Below, in pieces: positions 55,381 to 63,695 of a stretch of 64,000 nucleotides of DNA. The notes beneath the pieces were generated by a model that was not told the DNA's origin, did no database searches, and worked only from the letters and a program-made list of their open reading frames with translations. Location of the stretch: assembly GCF_000512205.2 (NCBI RefSeq), contig NZ_CP006644.1, forward strand, positions 2,536,520 to 2,600,519. The letters run 5' to 3'. The DNA is from Sphingomonas sanxanigenens DSM 19645 = NX02 (GTDB lineage: Bacteria > Pseudomonadota > Alphaproteobacteria > Sphingomonadales > Sphingomonadaceae). Made by a program: the position numbers and the translations under genes. Numbering within the stretch: position 1 is the stretch's first letter; the number at the start of each line of letters is the position of its first letter.

Positions 55381-56346
55381 ATGCCACCGCCGATCCGCAT
55401 CCTGCTCCAGACGACGATCCCGCCGATCGAGGACGATTGGCATATCGGCCGTTTCTCGATGCTGCGCGACCATCTTGCCGGGCTGACCGATGGGGATGGC
55501 GCGCCGCTGTGCGCGGTCACCGCGCGGGACCGGACGCCGCCGGGCACGCCCGATCCGGTGCTGTCCCGGATCGACACGAGCGATTTCGACCAGCTGTGGC
55601 TGTTCGCGGTCGATGTCGGCGATGGGCTTCATGCCGATGATTGCGCGGCGATCGGCCGTTTCCGCCAGCGCGGCGGCGGCCTGCTGGCGACGCGCGACCA
55701 TATGGACCTCGGCAGTTCGCTCTGCACGCTGGGCGGCGTCGGCGAGGCGCATTTCTTCCACAGCCGCAACCTAGACCCCGATCCGGCCCGCCATATCGTC
55801 GACGATCGCGAGACCGGCTATATCCTGTGGCCCAACTATCATTCGGGCGCCAATGGCGACTATCAGCGGATCGACCCCGTCGATCCGCCGCACGCGCTAC
55901 TCGGCGATCCCGGCGCGCCCGATGGGCTGATCCGCTATCTGCCCGCGCACCCGCATGAGGGCGCGGTCGGCGCCCCGCCGCAGGATCCCTCCGCGCGGGT
56001 GATCGCCACGGGCACCAGCAAGGTGACCGGCCGGCAGTTCAACATCGCGGTCGCGTTCGAGCCCATGGCGGAGGCGGGCCCGGCGGTCGCCGAATCCACC
56101 TTCCACCACTTCGTCGACTATAATTGGGATCCGGCCGCGGGCTGCCCGAGCTTCGTCAGCGAACCGCCGGGATCGGGCATCGCAGGATCGCCCGAGGCGC
56201 AGCGGGCGATCCGCCGCTATGTCCGGAATCTTGCGCTATGGCTTGCCGGACGGCCTGTTGCGGACCGCCGCGAACAGCGCGACCGCGCGCGGGCCGAGGC
56301 GCCGGAGGAAAGCGTCCCGGCGAGCGATCCACGCGCTATTCCCTGA
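55381..56346 (+). CDS. Conserved protein of unknown function
   Basis: 321 residues from the ATG at 55381 (PPPIRILLQTTIPPIEDDWH). No signal peptide, no membrane segment. A GATase-like or ThuA-like core is suggested by DQLWLFAVDVGDGLHADDCA, AIGRFRQRGGGLLATRDHMD and LGSSLCTLGGVGEAHFFHS, but the rest (YHSGANGDYQRIDPVDPPHA, FHHFVDYNWDPAAGCPSFVS) is distinct, rich in His and Asp and suggests a metal site. I do not recognise the family. Intergenic 55177-55380 holds no supported gene. It stands alone between the regulator and a convergent enoyl-CoA hydratase. Confidence 0.7.
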   Translation: MPPPIRILLQTTIPPIEDDWHIGRFSMLRDHLAGLTDGDGAPLCAVTARDRTPPGTPDPVLSRIDTSDFDQLWLFAVDVGDGLHADDCAAIGRFRQRGGGLLATRDHMDLGSSLCTLGGVGEAHFFHSRNLDPDPARHIVDDRETGYILWPNYHSGANGDYQRIDPVDPPHALLGDPGAPDGLIRYLPAHPHEGAVGAPPQDPSARVIATGTSKVTGRQFNIAVAFEPMAEAGPAVAESTFHHFVDYNWDPAAGCPSFVSEPPGSGIAGSPEAQRAIRRYVRNLALWLAGRPVADRREQRDRARAEAPEESVPASDPRAIP

Positions 56347-56412
56347 TACGGAGGCTCAGGGGCGCGGATATCCAGGTGTGAACGGTTGGCCGAGGCACAC
56401 GCGCCTCGGCGA

Positions 56413-57180
56413 TCAACCGAACCGACCGAAGTCCGGTGCCCGGCGTTCGGCAAAAGCTGTAAACGCCTCCCGCGCCTCGTCGGTCTGCAGGCGCGCACCG
56501 AACAGCATGTTTTCCGCATCCATCCGCGCCGCCACGATGGCGGCATCGCGCATCAGCCGCTTGGTCGCGACCACCGCGCCCATAGGCTGACGCGCAAGCC
56601 GCGCGGCGAAGGCGGCCGCGGTCGGCAGCAGATCGGCTGCGGGAACGACCCGATTGGCGAGCCCCCAGGCCAGCGCCTCTTCGGCGGAAACCGGCTCGCC
56701 CAGCGCGAACATCGCGAAGGCGCGCGCATGGCCGATCCGCGCAGGCAGCAACAGGCTGGACGCGGCTTCGGGCACCAGCGCGAGGTTGACGAAGGGCGTC
56801 GTCAGCACCGTCTCTTCGGCGAGCACGACGAGATCGCAGTGAAGCAGCATCGTGGTGCCGATGCCGACCGCCCTGCCCTGCGCCGCGGCGACGAGGGGCT
56901 TGGCGTTGCCGGCCAACGCCTTGAGAAAACGGCCGACGTGCGGCCGCGGCGGGCCGCCGGCGGCGACCTGCGCGAACTCGCCGACATCGTTGCCGGCGGT
57001 GAACATGTCTCCTTCCCCGCGCAGCAGGATCGTGCGCGTAGCGGCATCATCCTGCGCCTGCCCGATCGCATCGGCGAGCGCGCCATACATCGCGTCGGTG
57101 AGCGCATTCTTCTTGTCGGGACGGTTCATCACCAGCGTCAACACACCATCCGCCGCCCCCACCACGATATGGTCGGTCAT
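56413..57180 (-). CDS. Enoyl-CoA hydratase/isomerase family protein
   Basis: 255 residues from the ATG at 57180 (MTDHIVVGAADGVLTLVMNR). Crotonase fold: LVMNRPDKKNALTDAMYGAL, oxyanion-hole ILLRGEGDMFTAGNDVGEF, AQGRAVGIGTTMLLHCDLVV and TTPFVNLALVPEAASSLLL (a glutamate in the position for water activation). The ACDI-like EAASS region resembles isomerase-type family members. Substrate unknown; no linked fatty-acid genes. Confidence 0.9.
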   Translation of the reverse strand: MTDHIVVGAADGVLTLVMNRPDKKNALTDAMYGALADAIGQAQDDAATRTILLRGEGDMFTAGNDVGEFAQVAAGGPPRPHVGRFLKALAGNAKPLVAAAQGRAVGIGTTMLLHCDLVVLAEETVLTTPFVNLALVPEAASSLLLPARIGHARAFAMFALGEPVSAEEALAWGLANRVVPAADLLPTAAAFAARLARQPMGAVVATKRLMRDAAIVAARMDAENMLFGARLQTDEAREAFTAFAERRAPDFGRFG

Positions 57181-57312
57181 GCTCGCTCTCCTCCGCGTCG
57201 GTCGCCACCGCACGATTGCCGGCGCGCCGTTGGGCACAGTTCGCCCGTGCTTTACCTATTCGTCAAGCGCGCGTGCTGCGACCCGGCAGCGGGCAGTGGC
57301 TGGACCTGCCGA

Positions 57313-58947
57313 TCAGGCCACCAGCGAAAGGCATGCCGGCAACGCATCGCCGTTCAGCACCAGCCGCCGTCCGCACAGCGCCACCATGCCGGGCCGGTGG
57401 CTGACCAGCAGCAGCCCCTGCCCCGTCCGCCGCAGCCTCGTGTCGAGCCGGGCCGCGAGCAGGGCCTCGGTCCCGGCATCGACGCCCTCGCTCGGTTCAT
57501 CGAGCAGCAGCCAGGGCGCATCGGCGCAATAGGCGCGCGCGAGCGCCAGCCGACGCCGTTCGCCGCCCGACAGCCGCTCGCCATTCTCGCCGACCCATGC
57601 GTCGAGCCCGCCCGGCAGCGCCCGGATTCGCGTGTCGAGCGCGGCGTCGTGGAGCGCGGCCCACAGGGTGGTATCGTCGGCGTCGGGCGCGGCGAGCGTC
57701 AGATTGTCGCGCACCGTGCCCGAGATCAGCATCGCATCCTGCGGCGCCCAGGCGAAGTGTCGCCGCTGTGCCGCACCCCCCATCGCCGCGACATCGATCC
57801 CGCCGATCTTGGCCGCGCCGGGCGCGGCGTCGCGCAGGCCGAGCAAGGTCTCGACCAACGTCGTCTTGCCGACCCCGGAAGGCCCGACCAACGCGAGCCG
57901 CTCGCCCGGTTCCAGCCGGCAACCGATCGGCGCGCCGATGGTGATGCCGGCCGGTGCCGTCGGTGCCATCGGTGCCATGGTCTCGATCGCTTCCGTCCCG
58001 GCAGCATCGAACAGCGCCCTGAGCCGCTCCTCGGCCTCGCGCAGCCGGCCGCGCTCGATCATCGCCCGCATCACCGGGGCGGCGCCATCCACCGTCATCG
58101 CCGCGGCGAGCGCGGCCAGCGCCGCGATCGGTGCGCCAGCGCCGATCGACAGCAGCAGCGCCAGGCTGGCGGCGACACCGATCGCGCTGGCGTGGAGCAG
58201 TTCGAACTGCGCGGAGAGGCGCGCCTGCGCGCGCTGCGCGGCGGCCAGCACATCGCCGGCCGTCGCGATCCGTTCCGCGGCCCAATCCTCGAGGCCGTAG
58301 CAGCGCAGTTCGGGGGCGGCGTCGCTCAAGGTCGTGAAGGTCTCGCGCAGCGCACCCTGCGCCTGCTGCACCGCCCGGCCCCGTTCCTCCTGCCTGCGCC
58401 ACAGCCGGTCGGCGACGACCAGCAGCAGCGCGACGCACGCCGCCGTCGCTGCGGCCGCAGCGACGCCGCCGAGCCAGGTCAGCGCCACCCCCGAGGCGAG
58501 CGCTGCGGCAGCGCCCCATGGCCCGGATCGGCGGACGAAGCGCAGTTCGATCGCATCGACGTCGCCGATCAGCCGCGCGGTGGCATCGCCGCGGCCCAGC
58601 GCCAGCGCGCCCGCGACCGGAGACGCCGCGATCGCGCGGAACAGCGCCGGGCGCAGCCGCGCCAGCGCGCCGAGTGCGGCATCGTGGCTCGCCAGCCGCT
58701 CGCCATAGCGCGCGCCGGTGCGGACGATCGCGAGCAGCCGGATACCGGCCGAGGGCAGCATATAGTTGAACGTCTGCGCGACCGCCTGGCCGGCAGCCCC
58801 CGCAACCGCCGCCGCGGTGATGAACCATCCGGAAAGCCCGAGCAGCACCACGGAAGCCGCCGCGACCAATGCCGCGCACAGCGCCGCCTGCGCGAGCCGC
58901 CGCGCCTCGCGCCGCCGCTCGGCCGCGAGCAGAGCCTCGAGCTTCAC
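57313..58947 (-). CDS. cydC: Thiol reductant ABC exporter, CydC subunit
   Basis: 544 residues from a GTG at 58947 (VKLEALLAAERRREARRLAQ), overlapping the cydD stop by four bases (GTGA). Six transmembrane segments (residues 20-300; LSGWFITAAAVAGAAG is the conserved CydC segment) and an ABC ATPase with LVGPSGVGKTTLVETLLGL, Q-loop region FAWAPQDAMLISGTVRDNL, signature RLSGGERRRLALARAYC and Walker B WLLLDEPSEG. With CydD it exports cysteine/glutathione to the periplasm, needed to assemble cytochrome bd. The longer frame upstream is antisense-frame extension. Confidence 0.93.
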   Translation of the reverse strand: MKLEALLAAERRREARRLAQAALCAALVAAASVVLLGLSGWFITAAAVAGAAGQAVAQTFNYMLPSAGIRLLAIVRTGARYGERLASHDAALGALARLRPALFRAIAASPVAGALALGRGDATARLIGDVDAIELRFVRRSGPWGAAAALASGVALTWLGGVAAAAATAACVALLLVVADRLWRRQEERGRAVQQAQGALRETFTTLSDAAPELRCYGLEDWAAERIATAGDVLAAAQRAQARLSAQFELLHASAIGVAASLALLLSIGAGAPIAALAALAAAMTVDGAAPVMRAMIERGRLREAEERLRALFDAAGTEAIETMAPMAPTAPAGITIGAPIGCRLEPGERLALVGPSGVGKTTLVETLLGLRDAAPGAAKIGGIDVAAMGGAAQRRHFAWAPQDAMLISGTVRDNLTLAAPDADDTTLWAALHDAALDTRIRALPGGLDAWVGENGERLSGGERRRLALARAYCADAPWLLLDEPSEGVDAGTEALLAARLDTRLRRTGQGLLLVSHRPGMVALCGRRLVLNGDALPACLSLVA

Positions 58948-60608
58948 CGATCCTCTCCCAGCCGCACGACCCGATCGGCGATGGCGGCCAGCCGCTCGCT
59001 GTGGGTCGCCATCACGGTGGTGCGGGTGCGGCAACTGCGCGCGATCGTCGCGATCATCGCCGCCTCCGCCTCGGCATCGAGATGCGCGGTGGGTTCGTCG
59101 AGCAGCAGCAGCGGCGCCGGCTTGAGCAAGGCCCGCGCCAGCGCGATCCGCCGCCGCTCTCCGCCCGAAAGCCCGCCGCCGCGCGCGTCGAGCAGGCTCG
59201 CCAGACCATAGGCGCGGCGCGCGAGCATCGGCTCCAGTCCGGCGGCGGTCACCGCCTGCCACAGCGCATCCTGCGAGGCATCGCGATGACCGAGCAGCAG
59301 ATTGTCGCGGATCGTGCCCGGAATGATCAGCGGATGCTGCCCCGCCCAGCCGGCAAGCGGCGCCACCGAGCCAACCGCGGCGAGCGGCACGCCGCCGACC
59401 TCGACCTCGCCCTCGCTCAGCGGTGCGAGCCCCAGCAGCAGATGGAGCAGGCTGGTCTTGCCCGAACCCGATGGGCCGAGCAGCGCGATCGTCTCCCCCT
59501 CCGCAAACGAGCAGGACAGGTTGTCGACCGCTGCAGAGTCGCTGTCCGGATAGCGGATCGTGACGTTGCGGAAGACCAGGTCATGCGCGGCGGGCAGCGT
59601 GGTTGCGGCCGGCGCAGCGGGTGCCGGCAATGCCATCAACCGGTCCGCCGCCGTCTCCGCCGCCTGCCGGTCATGATAGGCGGCGGCAAGGCGGCGCATC
59701 GGCGCATAGAATTCGGGCGCGAGCGCCAGCACGAAGAAGGCTTCGGCCAGGCTCAGCGTCTCGGGCGCCGGAAAAGGCAGCAGGCCGAGCAGGGTGAAGC
59801 CGCAATAGACCGCGACCAGCGCGACCGAGAGCGCTGCGAAGAATTCGAGCGCGCCGGAGGAGAGGAAGGCGACCCGCAGCACCCGCATCGTCCGCTGCGC
59901 GAGGTCGTCCGCCGCCTGCCCCATCCCTTCGGCCTCGCGCGCCTCGGCGCGGAACGCCAGCACGACCGGCAGCGCGCGGATGCGATCGGCAAAGCGGCTC
60001 GAAAGCCGCGCGAGCGCCACGAACTGGCGGCGCGACTCGTCGGCTGCGGCACCGCCGGCCAGCGCCAGCGCGACGATGAAGGGCAACAAGGTCGCAGCGA
60101 GGATCAGCGCCGCGAACCAGCTCGCACAGGCCATCGCGGCGAGCACGATCAGCGGCGCCAGCGCCGCCGCCGTCCGCGCCGGCACGAAGCGCGCGACATA
60201 GCCGTCCAGCGCATCGACCTCATCGACCACCGCGCTTGCCAGCATCCCCGTGGTCAGCGCCGATCCCGGCGCGCGGCGGATGGCGCCGTCGATCACCGTT
60301 GCCCGCACGACCTGCTTGGCGCGTTCGCCGCCGCGCGCACCGATGCGCACCGCCGCCATCGCGAACAGGCCGCGCAACAGCGCGGACACCGCAATGAGCA
60401 GCAGCCAGGGCAGCACCGCCACGAGCCCGCGATCGATCGACGCGACCGCGCCGGCGATGCCGCCGGCGAAACCGATCGCCGCCACCGTATCGAGCAGCAG
60501 CGCCGCCACCGGCTGCACGCTGCCCTGCCGGCTCGCGCCGCGCAGCCAGGCCGCGCGCTGCAGTCGGATTGCCCGCGCATCCGCGCCGGCCTGTGCCTTC
60601 ATCTCCAT
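58944..60608 (-). CDS. cydD: Thiol reductant ABC exporter, CydD subunit
   Basis: About 554 residues from the ATG at 60608 (MEMKAQAGADARAIRLQ; 60602 also possible; the upstream TTG at 60656 falls in the FNR box and is not a likely start). Six membrane segments (PWLLLIAVSALLRGLFAMAA, APLIVLAAMACASWFAALIL), then an ABC domain with LLGPSGSGKTSLLHLLLGL, WAGQHPLIIPGTIRDNLLLG, signature GLSGGERRRIALARALL and LLLLDEPTAHLDAEAE. Heterodimerises with CydC. Transcribed away from cydAB from a shared intergenic region. Confidence 0.92.
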   Translation of the reverse strand: MEMKAQAGADARAIRLQRAAWLRGASRQGSVQPVAALLLDTVAAIGFAGGIAGAVASIDRGLVAVLPWLLLIAVSALLRGLFAMAAVRIGARGGERAKQVVRATVIDGAIRRAPGSALTTGMLASAVVDEVDALDGYVARFVPARTAAALAPLIVLAAMACASWFAALILAATLLPFIVALALAGGAAADESRRQFVALARLSSRFADRIRALPVVLAFRAEAREAEGMGQAADDLAQRTMRVLRVAFLSSGALEFFAALSVALVAVYCGFTLLGLLPFPAPETLSLAEAFFVLALAPEFYAPMRRLAAAYHDRQAAETAADRLMALPAPAAPAATTLPAAHDLVFRNVTIRYPDSDSAAVDNLSCSFAEGETIALLGPSGSGKTSLLHLLLGLAPLSEGEVEVGGVPLAAVGSVAPLAGWAGQHPLIIPGTIRDNLLLGHRDASQDALWQAVTAAGLEPMLARRAYGLASLLDARGGGLSGGERRRIALARALLKPAPLLLLDEPTAHLDAEAEAAMIATIARSCRTRTTVMATHSERLAAIADRVVRLGEDR

Positions 60609-60642
60609 GCGCCATCGCTCGCCCGAACCGAAGGCCGGCGCT

Positions 60643-60656
60643 TTGACCGCGATCAA
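60643..60656. promoter_or_regulatory. FNR/Anr-type box between cydDC and cydABX
   Basis: TTGAC-N4-ATCAA matches the FNR consensus TTGAT-N4-ATCAA at nine of ten defined positions and is a near-perfect inverted repeat. It lies 35 bases before the cydD start and 73 before the cydA start, in the divergent promoter region. Cytochrome bd genes are common FNR targets, and an FNR-type gene starts near 63.7 kb. Strong circumstantial evidence for oxygen-responsive control. Confidence 0.75.
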
Positions 60657-60728
60657 TGTCGCGCGGTTGGCGTGCTCCTAGGCGGAAGGCCTTCAGGGCC
60701 GATTTCAAGCCCCTCGGGGAGTATAACC

Positions 60729-62303
60729 ATGGACGAGATGGTCACAGACCTGTCGCGCCTGCAATTTGCGCTGACAGCGCTTTATCATTTTCTCTTCGTA
60801 CCGCTCACGCTCGGGCTGTCGTTCCTGCTCGTCATCATGGAGTCGGTCTATGTGATGACGAACCGGCCGATCTGGCGGACGGTCACCCGCTTCTGGGGCA
60901 AGATCTTCGGCATCAACTTCGTGCTGGGCGTCGCCACCGGCCTCACCATGGAGTTCCAGTTCGGTACCAACTGGTCCTATTTCTCGCATTATGTCGGTGA
61001 CATCTTCGGCGCGCCGCTCGCGATCGAGGGGCTCATGGCCTTCTTCCTCGAGGCGACGATGGTCGGCATCATGTTCTTCGGCTGGGATCGGCTGTCCAAG
61101 CTGGGCCATCTGATCGTGACCTTCCTCGTCGCGCTCGGCACCAATCTCAGCGCGCTGTGGATCCTGATCGCCAACGGCTGGATGCAGAACCCGGTCGGCG
61201 CGGCGTTCAATCCCGAGACGATGCGCATGGAAGTGACCGATTTCGGCGCAGTGCTGTTCAACCCGATCGCCCAGGCCAAGTTCGTCCACACCGTCAGCGC
61301 GGGCTATGTCATCGCCTCGGTGCTGGTGCTCGGCGTCTCCGCCTTCTGGCTGCTCAAGGGCCGGTTCGTGCCCGTCGCACGGCGCTCCTTCACCGTCGCC
61401 GCCGCCTTCGGCCTCGCCGCCTCGCTGTCGGTCGTCGTGCTGGGGGACGAGAGCGGCTATGCGCTCACCGACAACCAGAAGATGAAGCTCGCTGCGATCG
61501 AGGCCGCCTGGCACACCGAGGAAGCGCCCTCGGGCCTGACGATCGTCGGCATTCCGGACCTCGCCAGCCAGACGACGCGCTACGAGGTCAAGATCCCTTG
61601 GGTGCTTGGGCTGATCGCCACGCGCAGCCTCGACGGTACCGTATCCGGCATGTCCGAACTGGTGCTGAAGGCCGAGGATCGCATTGCGTCCGGCATCGTC
61701 GCCTACGACGCGGTCGAGACGCTCAAGGTCAACCCGACCGACCTGGCGGCGCGCGCGCAGTTCGAGGCGCACCGGAGCGATCTGGGCTATGCGCTGCTGC
61801 TCAAGCGCCACATGGCCGATCCGCGCAACGCCACCCCCGCGCAGATCAAGACGGCCGCTTGGGATACGGTGCCCGACGTGCCGGTGATGTTCTGGGCATT
61901 CCGCATCATGGCCGGGATCGGGCTGTTGATGATCGCGATGTTCGCAACCGCCTTCGTGCTCTGCTCGCTGCGCAAGCATATGGAGGCCCGCTGGTTCCTC
62001 AAACTCGCGGTGGCGGCGATCCCGCTGCCCTGGATCGCGACGGAACTGGGATGGGTGGTCGCCGAACTGGGCCGCCAGCCCTGGGCGATCGAGGGCGTAC
62101 TGCCCACCTTCCTCGCCAACAGCTCGCTCAGCCGCGCCGCGTTGTGGACGACGATCATCGGCTTCACCGCGCTCTACGGTGCGCTCGCCGTCATCGAGAT
62201 CCGGCTGATCCTCGCCACCATCCGGCATGGGCCGGACGATGGCGAGCCGCAGCACGAGCCGGCGCCCGCGCCGCTTGCCCACCCCCTCCCCGCCGCTGCC
62301 TGA
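60729..62303 (+). CDS. cydA: Cytochrome bd ubiquinol oxidase subunit I
   Basis: 524 residues from the ATG at 60729, preceded by GGGGAG. CydA binds hemes b558, b595 and d and oxidises quinol. Seen: LQFALTALYHFLFVPLTLGL with the heme-ligand histidine, GKIFGINFVLGVATGLTMEF, NWSYFSHYVGDIFGAPLAIE, FFLEATMVGIMFFGWDRLS, and the GRQPW segment in AELGRQPWAIEGVLPTFLAN. The quinol-binding Q-loop is short (short-Q-loop class). The upstream in-frame extension is not coding. Part of cydABX. Confidence 0.97.
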   Translation: MDEMVTDLSRLQFALTALYHFLFVPLTLGLSFLLVIMESVYVMTNRPIWRTVTRFWGKIFGINFVLGVATGLTMEFQFGTNWSYFSHYVGDIFGAPLAIEGLMAFFLEATMVGIMFFGWDRLSKLGHLIVTFLVALGTNLSALWILIANGWMQNPVGAAFNPETMRMEVTDFGAVLFNPIAQAKFVHTVSAGYVIASVLVLGVSAFWLLKGRFVPVARRSFTVAAAFGLAASLSVVVLGDESGYALTDNQKMKLAAIEAAWHTEEAPSGLTIVGIPDLASQTTRYEVKIPWVLGLIATRSLDGTVSGMSELVLKAEDRIASGIVAYDAVETLKVNPTDLAARAQFEAHRSDLGYALLLKRHMADPRNATPAQIKTAAWDTVPDVPVMFWAFRIMAGIGLLMIAMFATAFVLCSLRKHMEARWFLKLAVAAIPLPWIATELGWVVAELGRQPWAIEGVLPTFLANSSLSRAALWTTIIGFTALYGALAVIEIRLILATIRHGPDDGEPQHEPAPAPLAHPLPAAA

Positions 62304-62319
62304 CAGAAGGAACGGGACC

Positions 62320-63459
62320 ATGTTCGACTATGAAACCTTGCGCGTGATCTGGTGGGTGCTGCTGGGCGTGCTGCTCATCGGCTTCGCGCTCACCGACGGG
62401 TTCGACCTTGGCGTCGGTGCCCTGCTCCCTTTCGTCGCAAAGGGCGATGAGGAGCGTCGCATGACGATCAACGCGATCGCCCCCACCTGGGAAGGCAACC
62501 AGGTGTGGTTCATCCTCGGTGGCGGCGCGATCTTCGCCGCCTGGCCCTTCGTCTATGCGATCAGCTTCTCCGGCTTCTATCTCGCCATGTTCGTCGTGCT
62601 GGCCGCGCTGATCTTGCGGCCGGTGGCGTTCAAATATCGCGCCAAGCATCCCGACGCCGCGTGGCGCAGCCGGTGGGACTGGGCGCTGTTCATCGGCGGT
62701 TTCGTCCCGGCGCTGGTGTTCGGCGTCGCGGTCGGCAACGTGCTGCTGGGTGCGCCCTTCCGCATCGACAGCGATCTGCGCGCCTTTTACGAGGGCAGCT
62801 TCCTTGGCCTGTTCAGCCCGTTCGCCCTGTTGTGCGGCCTGCTGTCCGTCGCGATGCTGGTGCTCCACGGCGCGGCCTGGCTGTCGATCAAGGTGGAGCA
62901 TGGCCCGGTGCATGACCGCGCCCGCGCCTTCGGCAGCATCGCCGCCATCGCTTCCATCCTGCTGTTCGCCGGCGGCTTCCTGTTCGTCGCCTATGGCGAC
63001 ATCGGCTACCGGCTGGTCGGGCCGGTCGACCCGTTCGGTCCCTCCAATCCGCTGCGCTCCACCACCGAGGCGACCGCCGGCGGCTGGCTCGCCAATTACG
63101 GGCTCTATCCGTGGATGGCGATCGCGCCCGCGCTCGGCTTCCTGGGCGCCATCGCCGCCCTCATCGGCATCCGTCGCGGGTCCGAGCCGCTCGCTTTCGC
63201 GGGGTCTTCCGCGTCGGCGCTCGGCATCATCGCCACGGTCGGCTGCTCGATGTTCCCCTATATCCTGCCGTCCAGCATCGATCCGCATTCCAGCCTGACG
63301 GTGTGGAACGCCTCCTCGACGGAAAAGACGCTCGGGATCATGCTGTTCGTCACCGCCGTCCTGCTGCCGATCGTGCTCGTCTACACCGCCTGGGCGTTCA
63401 AGGTGATGTTCGGCCGCGTGACCATGCAGGATGTCCGCACCAACCCCGACTTCTACTGA
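62320..63459 (+). CDS. cydB: Cytochrome bd ubiquinol oxidase subunit II
   Basis: 379 residues from the ATG at 62320 (MFDYETLRVIWWVLLGVLLI), 16 bases after cydA. About eight membrane segments. Family features are GFALTDGFDLGVGALLPFVA, IAPTWEGNQVWFILGGGAIF, AAWPFVYAISFSGFYLAMF and SMFPYILPSSIDPHSSLTVW near the end. CydB stabilises CydA and the heme site. Followed after 12 bases by cydX. Confidence 0.97.
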   Translation: MFDYETLRVIWWVLLGVLLIGFALTDGFDLGVGALLPFVAKGDEERRMTINAIAPTWEGNQVWFILGGGAIFAAWPFVYAISFSGFYLAMFVVLAALILRPVAFKYRAKHPDAAWRSRWDWALFIGGFVPALVFGVAVGNVLLGAPFRIDSDLRAFYEGSFLGLFSPFALLCGLLSVAMLVLHGAAWLSIKVEHGPVHDRARAFGSIAAIASILLFAGGFLFVAYGDIGYRLVGPVDPFGPSNPLRSTTEATAGGWLANYGLYPWMAIAPALGFLGAIAALIGIRRGSEPLAFAGSSASALGIIATVGCSMFPYILPSSIDPHSSLTVWNASSTEKTLGIMLFVTAVLLPIVLVYTAWAFKVMFGRVTMQDVRTNPDFY

Positions 63460-63471
63460 GGAGCACGAGCC

Positions 63472-63588
63472 ATGTGGTATTTCACCTGGGTACTTGGCCT
63501 CGGCCTTGCCGTTGGCTTCGGGATCCTGAACGGGATCTGGCACGAATTCCATCTGCCGGTGGAGGATGACGCCCCGGCAGGCCGATAA
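63472..63588 (+). CDS. cydX: Cytochrome bd small subunit CydX
   Basis: 38 residues: MWYFTWVLGLGLAVGFGILN followed by GIWHEFHLPVEDDAPAGR. This is the CydX/YbgT pattern (N-terminal MWYF, one membrane helix, NGIWHE-like glutamate), essential for stable cytochrome bd in other bacteria. GAGGAGC precedes the ATG. It is the last gene of cydABX and too short for most ORF callers. Confidence 0.93.
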   Translation: MWYFTWVLGLGLAVGFGILNGIWHEFHLPVEDDAPAGR

Positions 63589-63695
63589 TCCGCTCATTCA
63601 CGATGCAGACCTCTATCGGGGCCGGGTGCGATTTGCAGCCGGCCCTCAACCATAGGATAGGCGACAAATCGCTGCGCCGCGGCTATGCAGATGCC

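Noticed and set aside
60606-60656. TTG at 60656 as the cydD start
   Set aside because: It falls inside the FNR box; ATG codons at 60608 and 60602 start closer to where CydD proteins begin.
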